64,000 nucleotides of DNA from Phymorhynchus buccinoides (GCA_017654935.2 CM065684.1:55232781-55296780); one strand, 5' to 3'; counted from the first letter of the stretch, positions 34,233 through 45,229 are shown. Notes: generated from the letters alone by a model not told the origin. Made by a program: numbers and translations.

Positions 34233-37200
34233 TTGAAATTCACTCTGCCGGTCTGTAGCCAAGCTTTAAGAGCCATGTTGGTGAAAGGAATATCAAATGT
34301 AAATGTATAAAACGATTTTATTGGATGCTGACAGAAAAGTCTACCAATGAGCTTTCAACGATTTGGGCTTTCTGCGCGATCCAGTAGAATTTTAGATCTA
34401 GCCTAGGCAGCTTGTGGCAGAAAGGCCTAGCAGACGATTGAAACACGAAGAACGTCATTAACTTACTGATAAGTAATGATTGTGCTCACGCACACGTCAT
34501 CTAAGCTTAATGCGTCATCTCACCCCCTAAATGAGATTTTAAAGGATAAATCTCACGCACAGTTTCAGATTCTAGGGGGTGATTTGAGAGCTCTGGTGCA
34601 TACAATCTGTACGTTTTCAGAATCCCTGCCTCTGTATTCAAGACTTTCAAAAAGCCAGGAAAAATCGGTCTAAAATTGGAGAGGTCTTATAACGGAGGTC
34701 GTTTTTATAGTAACATGGTGCCTCCCAAAAAAAAAAAATTGGTCTTAAACAAGAGGAGGTCTTTTAAATTACAGAGGTTCTTATAATAGGGGGTTGACTG
34801 TATTGGTCATGCTGCAGAAAGAGTCTTTGGTCAAAAACAGTGTGATGCTATTACAGTGGAACATCCGTATTAGTTCATTCAAGTCGTTCCGGACATATAT
34901 AACCGGAATTAATAGATAGCTGTCAATTTGCTTCAAGGGAAGTAAGTCTGTGTGCACACCATACCTTGGTCACTAATAAACTCGCTTCGCTCCCTTAGAC
35001 CACAATTTTGCCTCTGACATTGCTTTTGTAGTTTGTTGTGGGGGAACCAGTCGGTGTAGAGAGATTTTCTATATAAAGTCTATATATAAAATAAGTCTGA
35101 TCTACCACTGCCTTATGTCTAAACCTGAAGTAAAAACCCGTAATCTTCTTTCATTTCACCTTTTGTTTATGTATGTTTTGTTTGTGTATATGGCAGGAGT
35201 GATTTGTGAGGTTTTTTAATAATTCAAAATCGTTGCGATGCGAATGAGTTAAGACCTTGAAAAATCAGCAGAAAAAAGGTCTTGATAGAGTGGGATTTTT
35301 GTAGGGAGGTGGACACTCAGTAGGTAGTCCGGATATGAAGGGGAAAATCGGTGAACATTTTTGGGTCACATCTTAGCCCCTTGACTGCCAGAGAAAATTA
35401 AAGAAAATATTGTGCAAATCATGCCATGAAAAAGACAACCGATTGAGCCAATCTGGCAAAAATTAATGGTATGGGCATTTTGACTGTGTTAGAGCAAAAG
35501 CTAGCAATAGCATATCAGAGTTTTTCCTCTTCATCTGATAACGTCATCAGTTATGTCATCAAGTCAGTACATGATACGTTATATGGCAGTCAAGGGGTTA
35601 ATAGGGAAAGTCTTAATAGGGAAGGTCTTAATAGGAGGTTCCACTGTATTTTACTTTAAACCCTTTCGCCGCCAGCCATTTTTCAGCCATTTTTTTCCAT
35701 CTTACCTGGGTAGAGAATAAAATCATCTGCAATATTGGACATTTCTCTGTGATGTGCATTATAAAGTAAGGTCTATCCTTCCCTCAGAAAATTAAGAGAA
35801 TATGGTCTTTGGATAACAGGCCTTGGTTTGATGCCTTTTAGTGACATGGGTGTTAAATCATTGTGGTGCAAAAATGCGACATTGGCGGTGAAAGGGTTAA
35901 AAACAATGAAGAAGGCATTTTGTTAATGAAAGGTTTCTTTATGCTGCCTGTTGCGTGCAGGATGTGTGAGGGTGAGAAGAGGAAGCTGGTGATTCCCTCG
36001 GACATGGGCTACGGCGAGAAAGGAGCTCCACCCAAAATACCAGGTACTCTCCAAGTATTAGAGTGAAGATGCTTTCCGACTGTGGAGTAGTCATATTTCT
36101 TGTGTTCTTGCTCACAGTCATTTAAATTTTAAAAAAGAAACAAAAATAAAATAAAAATACTTTTTTTTCCCACAAGGTTGAAAAAGACTTTATTTATTTA
36201 AATGACTGTGAGCAAGAACACAAGAAATATATCTCCAAGTATTGGTCTGAGCTGAGTGTAACGCTTGTTACCTTCGTAAAGTTTGAAATGTTGGCGTGAG
36301 AGTAACATTTGGAGTGTAGTGTGAACCATGCAAATCACAATAACTCTACGGCATCATGTGGTTTGGTTTTCTGTTATTTGGGGTGTCATTGATTGAAGAT
36401 TTTATTTGTACAGTGGAACCTTATAAGACCTTCAAAATTCATCCAAACTGAGCTCTTATAATGGAGGGGTCTTATAAGGGAGGTAATTTTAATACTTACA
36501 AAGAAGGGCAATGTATCAGAGAAATAGGTCTAATATGGGAGGGAGTCTTATAAGGGAGGTTCCACTGTATTTAAATGACTTTTTTTCTTCTTCCTAGTAT
36601 GTGTGGGAAGATGGGATGCATTGGAAACAGACAAGAAAACCAGAATCCGAATATTAGCTTGAGGCTTTTGAAGACATCCTTATTCCTATCATCACAGTCC
36701 GTTTGTACTAGTTTATTGGAATGTCATTTAATTTCTTTCTTTATTTTAGTTTTTTCCCTTTGTACGGTTATTGGATCCTTAAAGGTGGACCCTGACAGAT
36801 GAGTTTTTGCAAGGAATACGTCGAGATCACCAGAAAGACAGCCTTTTCAAGGACCTGAACACTCACTTTGCTCTGGTTTCCTATAAATCAAACCGTCAAA
36901 ACGGCAATTTCTCCTTGGCGGAGATGCCGGAGAGAGAAGCTATTTTAGATGGGGTGGGTGGGGGCCAAACCCATTGTGGTTCAAGCTTTTTCTTTTTTGT
37001 AGTGCAGTAAAAAAAAAATTGAAGCTATTTCCTTTGTTGTGAGCGTAACTCTTTTAAATAAACTGCATACAAATTTTTTTAAAGATAAATAAAAAGGCTT
37101 GTATTGCGAACAAATCGTGCAAACAATTTGGTTGCCATTACAAAAGAGACGGCACACGTCTTCTCTTTCAGTGAAATAATTTACTTCCAGCACCTCCGCC

Positions 37201-38443
37201 AAGGCTGATTTGACAGTTGATTTCTAATTCTAGGAAACCTGAGCAAAGTGAGTGTTGCGATCTCTGTAAATAGTGTTTTCATGGTGATCTCAATGTGTTT
37301 CTGGAAAAAACTAATCCGTCAGGGTCCACCTTTAAAGCACCTTCTGGTTGTTTTTTCAGCCATTAAATTATTTCTCACAGTTTGTGTCATCTTGTGCAAC
37401 ACTATGTACACTAGCGACCAAAAGTTAAGGCCCAGAAAGACAATCATCTCCGAAAACTCACGAACTCAATAAAACGCACCCAGCTCATAACAAAACTGAA
37501 TTTATTCTTTTAACATTAAGTTCATTCCAAAAAATCATTAATCAGAACGAGTTCAGTCAACAAAATGCCCCTTTCAACAACTTCCCCCTCCTCTTGAAAA
37601 GTCACACTCAGAATCAATGCACTTTGGAACAGTCAGTACACATTACTGAAATTGTTTTGCGCGGATGCCTTCCTCTCATGGTGACACATCACCACACAAA
37701 ATTTGAAGCGATTCAGTTAAGCGGTTCAGGAGATATCCTTGGGACAGACAGAAAACCCACACAAAACCCACATTACTGACTGTTCCTAAGTGCATTGATT
37801 CTGAATGTGTGACTTTTCAAGAGGAGGGGGAAGTTGTTGAAAGGGGCATTTTGTTGACTGAACTCGTTCTGATTAATGATTTTTTGGAATGAACTAAATG
37901 TTAAAAGAATAAATTCAGTTTTGTTATGAGCTGGGTGCGTTTTATTGAGTTTGTGAGTTTTCGGAGATGATTGTCTTTCTGGGCCTTAACTGTTGGTCGC
38001 TAGTGTATGATAAGAAGAAGAAGAAAACTGTCTGTGATTTGTTCAATTCATTTGTGTTCTTGTTTTTTCTTCTTTTGTTGTTACTTGCTTATTATTATCT
38101 GTTTCTTCTCTTTTTGATTTTTTCTCGTTCTTTCTTTCACTTATTCCTTGTCTTTTTTAACACACAAAGGTAATACCATATTTTTCCCCCCAGACTGAGA
38201 CCCCTGCGCCTTATAATGTGACTGATAATATAGTAAGAAACTATAATAACAGAATCTGAGTTTTGTGTAAAATTTGGGGGTCTTATAATAAGGTGTGCCT
38301 TATAGTCCCAAAAATATGGTAGATTAGCCAAAATGCGTTCTGGATTTAAGATAATCATATGGACATTTTTGTTTTGTTCAGGAGGGGCCACTCTAGTGTT
38401 TGAAGTGGAGTTGTTGCAAGTGGAGCGCAAGGAAGAGTTGTAG
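29566..38443 (+). CDS. FKBP2: ER peptidyl-prolyl isomerase FKBP2 (FKBP13)
   Basis: FKBP2 is a luminal ER FK506-binding prolyl cis-trans isomerase. Coding exons 29598-29759, 32120-32232, 35961-36043 and 38382-38443 total 420 bases, giving 139 residues (human 142). Residues 1-21 form a signal peptide ([21 protein letters not shown]). The FKBP fold follows: [66 protein letters not shown]. Drug-pocket and active-site residues Tyr, Phe-Asp, Phe, Val-Ile, Trp, Tyr and Phe are all at expected places. The C terminus KEEL is a KDEL-like retrieval signal (human RTEL). All phases match (0, 2, 1). An acceptor at 29565 just before the start codon suggests a separate non-coding first exon. Confidence 0.95.
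29598..29759 (+). CDS. FKBP2: FKBP2 exon 1 (coding)
   Basis: ATG at 29598, 54 codons to TACACG, donor GTAAAA. Upstream TTTTCTTTCTTTTTTCAG at 29565 is a strong acceptor, so the 5' UTR is probably spliced. Confidence 0.93.
29740..30210 (+). repeat. Degenerate repeats of the FKBP2 exon 1 donor region
   Basis: The exon 1 end TTCACATGCATTACACG|GTAAAA recurs in decayed form (TTCACATGYATTACAT...GGAAAA...GGGTGATG) about eight times, near 29867, 29926, 29967, 30000, 30038, 30075, 30110 and 30181. A poly-G run of about 34 bases at 29882-29915 lies inside the series. Confidence 0.65.
30229..30473. mobile_element. TTAA-flanked MITE (CTCTTCT...CTAGTGCCATG ends)
   Basis: Left TTAACTCTTCTCCTTCTAGT-GCCATG and right CATGGTGCTAGAA...GAAGAG-CTAA are inverted. 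A reverse-orientation relative lies at about 40650-40880. The right-end sequence CCATGGTGCTGGAAGAGTTA is part of every unit of the adjacent FKBP2 array. Confidence 0.75.
30474..30709. mobile_element. piggyBac-like MITE, copy 2, nested
   Basis: CCCTTTCACTGCCAGCC / GGCGGTGAAAGGG ends. The flanks are CTAA and TTAA, the left one a mutated TTAA. It is inserted exactly at the right-hand TTAA of the MITE at 30229. Confidence 0.85.
30710..32119 (+). repeat. 69-bp array, 21 copies of the FKBP2 exon 2 acceptor
   Basis: Acceptor sites (TGGTGTGTTGCAG|GGCAAGC) occur 21 times from 30734 to 32120, always 69 bases apart except one 6-base insertion near 31728. Each unit is MITE end, TTAA, AGGGGATGTAGTGGTGTGTTGCAG, then 20 bases of exon 2 (encoding GKLEDG). 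Only the last copy continues into the full exon. Using an upper copy without further splicing reads [14 protein letters not shown] and stop. Long frames on both strands across it follow from the unit being 23 codons and are not genes. Confidence 0.96.
32120..32232 (+). CDS. FKBP2: FKBP2 exon 2
   Basis: The last acceptor of the array is followed by [20 protein letters not shown], then [17 protein letters not shown] and donor GG|GTATTG. Phase 0 in, phase 2 out. Confidence 0.95.
32395..32580 (+). repeat. Dispersed repeat family D1, copy 2
   Basis: AGGCAGGAGAATGGACCAGT and GAAGTTACAAGCACAGAACT match the copy at 4795. It includes a C-rich tract at 32544-32566. Confidence 0.8.
33503..33684. mobile_element. 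CAGTGGAACCTC-family MITE, well preserved
   Basis: Ends CAGTGGAACCTCCCTTATAA / TTATAAGGGAGGTTCCACTG, flanked by TA on both sides. TA duplication and CAGTG ends suggest a Tc1/mariner/pogo-type source. Confidence 0.85.
33881..33921. repeat. Poly-C run of about 40
   Basis: Nearly pure C tract directly before a CA microsatellite. Confidence 0.92.
33940..34230. repeat. (CA)n microsatellite with interruptions
   Basis: CA repeats interrupted by ACTCACTCACTC and two copies of a TGCATTGAAATTCAC block (34113 and 34230). Confidence 0.95.
34665..34799. mobile_element. Degenerate MITE, CAGTGGAACCTC relative
   Basis: GGTCTTATAACGGAGGTCG and ATAATAGGGGGTTGACTGTA resemble the right half of the family. Confidence 0.45.
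35250..35648. mobile_element. CAGTGGAACCTC-family MITE split by another MITE
   Basis: Left part TTAAGACCTTGAAAAATCAG to GGGTCACATC and right part TAGGGAAAGTCTTAATAGGG to AGGAGGTTCCACTGTA match the intact copy at 45230. The middle is the TTAA-flanked element at 35373. Confidence 0.75.
35373..35601. mobile_element. piggyBac-like MITE, second family, nested
   Basis: Ends CCCCTTGACTGCCA / TGGCAGTCAAGGGG, flanked by TTAG (mutated) and TTAA. The intact relative at 45360 has a single TTAA at this place (CACATCTTAATAGGG), showing the insertion site directly. Confidence 0.85.
35657..35900. mobile_element. piggyBac-like MITE, copy 3
   Basis: CCCTTTCGCCGCCAGCC / GGCGGTGAAAGGGTTAA ends, with the same body as 18123. 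Confidence 0.82.
35961..36043 (+). CDS. FKBP2: FKBP2 exon 3
   Basis: Acceptor CTGTTGCGTGCAG, codons [20 protein letters not shown] then GAPPKIP, donor CCAG|GTACTC. It matches the conserved FKBP segment with the catalytic-pocket Tyr. Confidence 0.95.
36092..36231. repeat. Small fold-back repeat
   Basis: ATATTTCTTGTGTTCTTGCT... (36092-36126) is inverted at 36197-36231. TCTCCAAGTATT occurs directly on both sides. Confidence 0.8.
36411..36567. mobile_element. CAGTGGAACC-family MITE
   Basis: CAGTGGAACCTTATAAGACC / TTATAAGGGAGGTTCCACTG, flanked by TA on both sides. Confidence 0.83.
36779..37335. mobile_element. TTAA-flanked TIR element, ~550 bp
   Basis: TTAA-AGGTGGACCCTGAC at the left and GTCAGGGTCCACCT-TTAA at the right. 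No transposase frame is visible. Confidence 0.8.
37409..38005. mobile_element. Long-TIR Tc1/mariner-like non-autonomous element
   Basis: Arms of about 235 bases (CACTAGCGACCAAAAGTTAA / TTAACTGTTGGTCGCTAGTG ends) are inverted around a loop of about 130 bases. TA flanks both ends. Arm identity is high, so it is fairly young. Confidence 0.88.
38170..38322. mobile_element. MITE fragment, CGCCTTATAATGTGACTGATA family
   Basis: Contains GACTGATAATATAGTAAGAA and GTGTAAAATTTGGGGGTC, shared with 47800, 48360, 55895 and 57955. Confidence 0.65.
38382..38443 (+). CDS. FKBP2: FKBP2 exon 4 with stop
   Basis: Acceptor TTTTGTTTTGTTCAG, codons [19 protein letters not shown], stop TAG. AATAAA follows at about 38850, a plausible polyadenylation signal. 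Confidence 0.95.
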
Positions 38444-38459
38444 CCCCTGGATCACAAAA

Positions 38460-40480
38460 CTCCCAAGCTACGTTTGATGTCCCTGTTTTCATGTTGTTCA
38501 CTGTATGAGTGGTGTGTTTGTTTCATCAAAAATCCCGACACTTTTGTTTTGTAAGAGTGTAAAATGTCTTCCATTTCTTTTGCAATCAAGAAGTGTTTTT
38601 AACAGTTAAGACTGAGCAAAGACTTGGTGTACTCCATATAAAGCAGAAAATATCACATAGTCAATTAGTATTTTAAAGCTTGGTGAATGAGAGCTGCTTT
38701 TTATTAAATGAATGGTCGCATTATAATTTTTACACCATGTGCCTGCATTCATTACGTTTCATTGTAAAAAACTTTTTTTTTTAATTCTTGAAAGAAGCAT
38801 CTTGCTTTCATGTTGTTTTAAGATTCTCGTCCTTAGTCGTCTGAGAAATAATAAACTTCACTTTAAAAAAAAAATTTAAGTTGAAAATTATTCTATGAAA
38901 AGACAATGGAATCAACAGCACTGAAGTGTAAGATCTATTCAAGACTTTATTACATGGAAAATGCGATGTCAGACTACTGTTAAAAGTCCATCGCTCTACT
39001 GTGTTTGACCTCTTCAGTGCCGACAATGTATATATATATATATAAAAATATTAAGTGAAAAAATCAAAACAACATCAAAACTTTGACGAAACGTTTCGCT
39101 TTATTGCTTTATCGATCTACATTCTAAGTTACAAGAATGATTGACGTACTGTGGGGAAATGTCATCATACTGATGACAAATTCACACAATGACGTCAAGC
39201 TCTAAATAACACATTCGCTTCCCTTAAATTAAAGACCTCACATAGCGCTTCAATACTTTCCACCGACGTATATATACGATTTTGCCGCATTAAAATCGTG
39301 CAGCAAACCGATGGCGCATACGCAACTAATAGGCAGCACCAAAGGGGTTAATGGGATAAACATACAAAGAGTTCAACGTCTATTCTATTCTGAACTTTTA
39401 CTCATCCAATACAGCATTGAGCACAGTTGTAATGCTGCACTGTTTCTTTCATTCGCTTATTTAATTGAAATTCCTCCGAAATCGGAGTGTGGCGGGGTAA
39501 TCAAAAATGGTCACACACGTAATGTTCTCATCCCTGGCTGGTGCATTTGTACCATAGTGTTCAAGTGTTCCGGTTGTTGGGGATGATTCCTGGAGTCTTT
39601 AAACCAAGGTAAGACAACAACAAATTGAAATGGACTTTTTTTCTTTTCTTTTTCCTTATTTTTTTGTTCTTTTCATTTTTTGGGGGGCAATAGCATTATT
39701 GTCGTTTGTTGGTTGTTATTTTCTTTACTCGTTGACCAGAGTCAATCGTCTCAAAGTACATTGGACAATTTTCGAGTGATTTGTTTGTCCAGGTGTGTGT
39801 CCATTAAAAAATGTTTTAAATGCTAGACAGTTGGATATGTTGAGGCCTTTTAAAAACGGCCCCTAAAAACAATCCTCTAGTCATTTCTAGATGTGTTTTT
39901 CCCCCAGAATAATGAGAGGGATGGAGCAGGGGAGGGAATGGGGAAAGGTTTTACTTGACATAACGGCCATCATTTAATGACCTTTGATTTGTTTGAATTT
40001 AAATAATTCACAGTTGTTTTGATGAGGTTAGGTTATGGGTTGAATGTTTTACAGAAAACGGTTGAAATGTTAATGTTCAGAAATCATTTTGTGTTTTGCA
40101 TTTGTGATCGTGCATGAGAAAACCGTGCATATTCTGAGTATACTCGGAATAGCGATTTCTGAGTCTAAGACTTGTAAAAATCCATGTTTTCTTCAATCCA
40201 AATCACGTTTTTCAAGTTACTTCTCTTCATTACTCTTTCGGCTTTAGTTTCACTTATGCATGACACTTCTATTTCAATTTTTATTGTTAAAAATATTTAA
40301 AACATCGTCCTACACAAGCCTCTGAAAATACTCCAATATGTTTTCATCAACAGGAGAATAATGATTTCAATTTTAATCAAAGTAACCTCAACTTCAAAAT
40401 GAAAATAAACTTGGATTGATCAGTAATGTTGCCCAAACTGAATCATTGAGTGTTGAGCTTTGTTGCGCTTCCTATTTGAT
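38460..40480. other. FKBP2 3' UTR and AT-rich intergenic DNA
   Basis: AATAAA at 38850 may end the FKBP2 transcript. Beyond that I see no gene. A weak TTAA-type element may span 39005-39350. Confidence 0.5.
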
Positions 40481-40649
40481 TTTACCCCCCTAGGCAACCC
40501 CAGGCCAGTAATGATGTCTAAGGCAGTGATGTTTTGAAGGGGTTAAACAATAAAACAAGGTTTTTTTCTCATTCCAGTGTAATTATTCTTCAATAAACTT
40601 TTGTAAATTTCTGAAAGCCAAAATCAGGATTCTTGCTTTTCTTGCTATG

Positions 40650-40880
40650 TGGTTTCATCCATGTACATCACTCTACACTCCCACCAAATGCAAAGACATT
40701 CACTGCCAAGTGCCCTGCCACGTGTTTGTCTATTTTTAGAACTTATGTCACTGCTTCTTCAGTTATAGTAATGAATATGCACTTGAAAGAAAATAGTTAC
40801 CTCCCCCCACCTCTTGTCTGTTGAGATGCAACTGACATTTAAGAATGTCAACAAAATACATGGCGCTAGAAGAGTTACAT
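40650..40880. mobile_element. Relative of the 30229 MITE, inverted
   Basis: CACTCCCACCAAATGCAAAG and TACATGGCGCTAGAAGAGTT are reverse complements of parts of 30229-30473. Confidence 0.65.
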
Positions 40881-42150
40881 TAGTGTAAAATCAAAACTAG
40901 CAATGTATTTAAAGTCTGTGTATTTATTAGGAATCTTAACTTCATCTTATGAAAGTGAAATCTGTTAATGTTTATGCAAAAATTCCATTGTCAGTTTTTC
41001 TCATGCACCATCATGGTTAAACTGTTGTGTTGGGTGAAACAATTGGATATTAAGCTATTGAATTATTAAGGGCTAACCCAACCATTGTTTATTGTATTTA
41101 TGTTGACAGTGTGGCTGTTGGGTAATTAATTACATTACAGCAGAGTCTATGTTCATTTGCATCTTTCATCAATGTTTGTTTAATAAACATTGTCATTTGA
41201 AATAATTTGTGTTGTGTTGTGGTATGTGTGTACGATGGAGTACTCTTACACGAAATTCGGGGGACAAAGATTTTTGTGTGCGTGTTAACCATTATTTGTG
41301 TTAAGCATGTTCGACAAAATCGCTGTAAAAAATGTGAAACTGAAGTTCTGGTACTGAACGAGCAGTAGTGCTGCAGACGACACACTTTGTGCAGGACTCG
41401 AGAACATGCATGCACAGTTCATGCTTTCCAACTTCCTGACTACCATATGGTGCAGTAGATGAACATTTGAGCGCTGTGATGGCTTTCGCAAAGTTTGTAA
41501 GGAAATATTTGGTGGCTCCAGCTTCATTTAGTGCTATCAGAGCGAACTGTAGTACTATGAATAACAATAGGACCAAGTATTTATTTGTGTGTTAGCCATA
41601 TTTCATGTTGTGCTGAGAAGAAAATCTTTGTGTACAACAATCTTTTTTAAGTAATAATAGAGGGGTTTTGTCCGTTCAAACAGATCTGTGTGTGTTAACC
41701 AATATTTTGTGTTATCCAGCTTTGTGTTAAGTGTACTCCACTCAGTGTGTGTGTGTAAAAACAACATTACAGAAAACAACCCAGGACAATGTGAAGTTAA
41801 AATCATTTTATTCGTTTTTTATTGTACAAATATTTTATCAGGAAAAGCAAGTCTTACAGAGAGCTTTAAAAACATTACACACATACGAATTATAACAGAT
41901 GCAATAATTCCCCCTTAGTTCGGAACATAAGTCTGTTGGTTCACATGAATATCATACAGATATTCTGCAATGTGTTAAATAGTCATTAAAATCAGTTATT
42001 GCTACCATAGCAACAGTTAATTCTCTGTGTTCTCTGTACATTTAGCGGATTTTAGGAAGTCGATTTTTGCAGCAGCACCCATGCACTGTCACTCTTAGCT
42101 AAAAGTTGGTTTGGATTTTTTGGTCTGTAATGTATGTTTGTTTCAAAATG
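40880..42150. other. No gene seen
   Basis: AT-rich DNA; nothing beyond short chance frames. Confidence 0.45.
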
Positions 42151-42153
42151 CTT

Positions 42154-42775
42154 TTAACCCTTTCACTGCCAGCCTTTTTTTCTTTCTAAAAAAATTCGGT
42201 AAAGGTCAAGATGTCTCACCCCCCCTACCTATCTCGGTTAATTCTATTTTTCCGTTATTGCCTTTCTTACCATACATAAAGCTGTATTTTAGGAACATTT
42301 TTACCTAATAACCTTTTTGGAATACTAACCCTAGCCCTAACCCTAGCCCTAACCCTACCCTATAAGACGGAAAAACGCAACGAACCACAACTGCGACAAA
42401 TCGCGGTGTACTGCAGTACATAGTGGGGGGTAGGTTTAGGGATAGGGTTAGTATTCCAAAAAGGTTTTTAGCTAAAAATGTTCCTAAAATACAGCTTTAT
42501 GTATGGTAAGAAAGGCAAAAACGGAAAAATAGAATTAACCGAGAAATGCAGGGGGGGGGTGGCACATCTTTACCTTTACTAAAAATTCCTATAAAAAACT
42601 TACCTGGGTAAAGAAAGGTTGGCGGCGTATCAAATAAAGCCTTTCCTTATCTCCCAAAATTAACAACATACGGTTATTGGATAACAGATGCTGACTTCAT
42701 GCCTTTTAGTGATTAGTAACATGGGTGTTTAATCAGTGTGGTGCACAAATGCGACGTTGGCAGCAAAGGGGTTAA
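42154..42775. mobile_element. piggyBac-like MITE, copy 4, with insertion
   Basis: TTAA-CCCTTTCACTGCCAGCC at the left and GGCAGCAAAGGGG-TTAA at the right. The body is split by the fold-back element at 42183-42592. Confidence 0.8.
42183..42592. mobile_element. Fold-back element, nested
   Basis: Left TAAAGGTCAAGATGT...AGCTGTATTTTAGGAACATT is inverted at GTTCCTAAAATACAGCT...CACATCTTTACCTTTA. The centre carries a short telomere-like CTAACCCTAGCCCTAACCC stretch (42330-42357). Confidence 0.82.
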
Positions 42776-43555
42776 GACATATGAATGAATTGAAAGATTT
42801 CTGTTGCACTGAACCACAAAAGGAACGGACAAAACTCTTTTTTTATCTTTTCTTTTTAAATTTGATTTTGCTTCATCATCCATGTTTGTGTTGCTTACAG
42901 ACAGCAAAACATGTTCAGAATGTTATGGATTGTTACTTTTAAATAACAACTTACAAGTCTTATGCATGACTTGAGTTAACATTTTGGTTAAAAATTCAGA
43001 TCACTTTGAACCTAAAGTTCTTTTTTTCCATTTTCAAATCAACACATTTTCTCTCATTCCCTTTCTAACTTTTTGAGGGAATTAACTTACTTGTTCGCTA
43101 ATTTATAATAATTTGTTTCCTATCTGTGGAGTCTTCATTTGCCAACTAGTTCTGTGGTCAGTTTCAAACCTCTAAACAGCACCAAATAATACAAAAACTA
43201 AACCAGTACTTCAAACTACAAATTCGAACATACCCCAGCCTTACATTATTAATACAATGATGCAGAGAATGCACTGATTTCTTTGACTGTTGAAATCGAC
43301 AAAACAACAGAAAATGATGAACAAGAACTACTGTTGTACACTGGGGAGCATGTATGCATGCAGCCTAACATCCAAGGGGAAGAAGCGTGCATGCAAAGTC
43401 GATCAAAACATGGGAAGTTAATAATACAAAAGCAATGATGTCCCAAGGTCATTTGTTATAGTCATTAAAACTGAAAATGTCCTATTCTGTTCCACCCATG
43501 TCAGGACAAATGTCCTATTGAGATTTAACACTGAAGACTTTGTAATATTGATTTC

Positions 43556-43945
43556 TGCAAGTTTGTCCTGTTGATTTTCTTGTTTCAGGACATTTTGTGC
43601 TATTATTTTATTGTTTCAGGACATTTTATCCTATTGATTTTGTTTCAGGATATTTTGTCCTATTGGTTTTCTTGTTTCAGGACATTTTATCCTATTGATT
43701 TCCTTGTTTCAGGACAGTTTGTCCTATTTATTTCCTTGTTTCAGGACAGTTTGTCCTATTGATTTCCTTGTTTCAGGACAGTTTGTCCTATTAATTTTCT
43801 TGTTTCAGGACAGTTTGTCCTATTGATTTTCTTGTTTCAGGACAGTTTGTCCTATTGATTTCCTTGTTTCAGGACAGTTTGTTCTATTGATTTCCTTGTT
43901 TCAGGAGTTTGTCCTATTGATTTTCTCGTTTCAGGACAGTATGTA
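43556..43945. repeat. ~31-bp minisatellite, about 12 copies
   Basis: The unit TTGATTTYCTTGTTTCAGGA-CAGTTTGTCCTA contains a pyrimidine tract plus CAG, an acceptor-like motif, in every copy. No exon is attached. Confidence 0.92.
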
Positions 43946-44111
43946 TTATCACTTTTCCATTCTTGGAGCATCACTGCACAAGCACAGAAACTCATGGCTA
44001 GGGTTATGCTGCTGTTTTTCCTGTGTTCCGAAGCCCTCTGGTCGTAATGGATGAAGTACACTACTCAAGAAGAGTTAGGTACACTTTTTTATAAGCATGT
44101 AAAACAGTCGG

Positions 44112-44392
44112 TTTTACCAAAGATATTCTAAAGGGGAAGATAAGCATCCGGTCTCTTCCCTATATGAGTAGTGAGGACAGAAACACTGGTTATGTCCCTT
44201 TTAAACGGGACACATTTTACACGTCGATAGGCCAGTTGAATTCTCCGTTCAAATTCCAGTCTGAGTTTTTGGATAGCCTCCACTGTGAAAAGTGTACTGT
44301 CCCCACTAACGATAACTCTATCAGCCCGGTTCACCGAGCTCTTAAGTAATCCATCTTACCCTTTTAGAATATCTTTGGTTTTACCAAATTAT
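44112..44392. mobile_element. TIR element, ~280 bp
   Basis: CCAAAGATATTCTAAAGGGG-AAGAT at the left and ATCTTACCCTTTTAGAATAT-CTTTGG at the right are inverted. Confidence 0.75.
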
Positions 44393-44426
44393 TTAATATT
44401 TTGAAAAGTTTTAATTCCATTAGCAT

Positions 44427-44560
44427 TAACAACCCTTTCATCCCCACCGTCACCTATTGGCACCACAATGATTTAACACCCATGTCACTGAAACTAGAAA
44501 GGCATCTGTTATAATATCCAGTGACCTTACGTTCTTCATTTTGGGAGGTAAGGATAGCAA
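44427..44560. mobile_element. piggyBac-like MITE, partial inverted copy
   Basis: AACCCTTTCATCCCCACCG, ATTTAACACCCATGTCACTG and TTTTGGGAGGTAAGGATAGC match family one in the opposite orientation. The other end is missing. Confidence 0.65.
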
Positions 44561-45069
44561 AACAAACCAACAAAAGGGGCTGACTTTGCGATTATGGTCG
44601 TTTGTCTACTTTCCCTTTTTGTGCCGGAAGTCGGCGAGGAGTTGTCGTTCCTTCACTTGTGCCTGGTACCAGGTAGTCAGGTTTGGGAAAATGGTCAGTA
44701 GAGTTTGGGAATTTTGAAGTAAGAATTGTATGAACCCTGTGCAAACTAAGGCAACACTTCCCTGAATGATCACACAAACTTTTAATTTATCAAATTTGTG
44801 ATTGAAGATTTCTGTTGCAATTTCAGTATGCTGTGTTGTATTATGGCCACAGCATTCCATTAAGTGACCAAACAGGGTCAGAAAAATGCTCCAATCCAGA
44901 TGGCATGATTGATTTTATACCGGCACTGTGGCATAGAAGCCATGGTTCACTGTGCAACAAAATGTCAACAAATTATGTGTATCACCACTGAGTCATACAC
45001 TGAATCATCATCATAAGTTCTAGCTCTGAATGTCAATAATTAATTGTGAAAAAGTAGTGCCCTCCTAGG

Positions 45070-45119
45070 TTATGTGTATGTGTGTGCAAGCATGTGTTGT
45101 GTATGTGTGCATGCATGCA

Positions 45120-45159
<40 letters not shown>

Positions 45160-45170
45160 TGTGTTCTCTG
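45070..45170. repeat. (TG)n microsatellite
   Basis: TGTGTG tracts with ATGCATGCATG. Confidence 0.9.
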
Positions 45171-45229
45171 TAAGTCCTGTCCTCTATCATAATCATCACA
45201 AACCAAAATAAAATTTGACAAGTGGCATA

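Noticed and set aside
33827..34262. Proline/His-Thr-rich frames
   Set aside because: Poly-C and CA-repeat translations.
42330..42357. Interstitial telomere block
   Set aside because: Only about four imperfect units; too short to claim a chromosome-end relic, noted only as part of the fold-back element.
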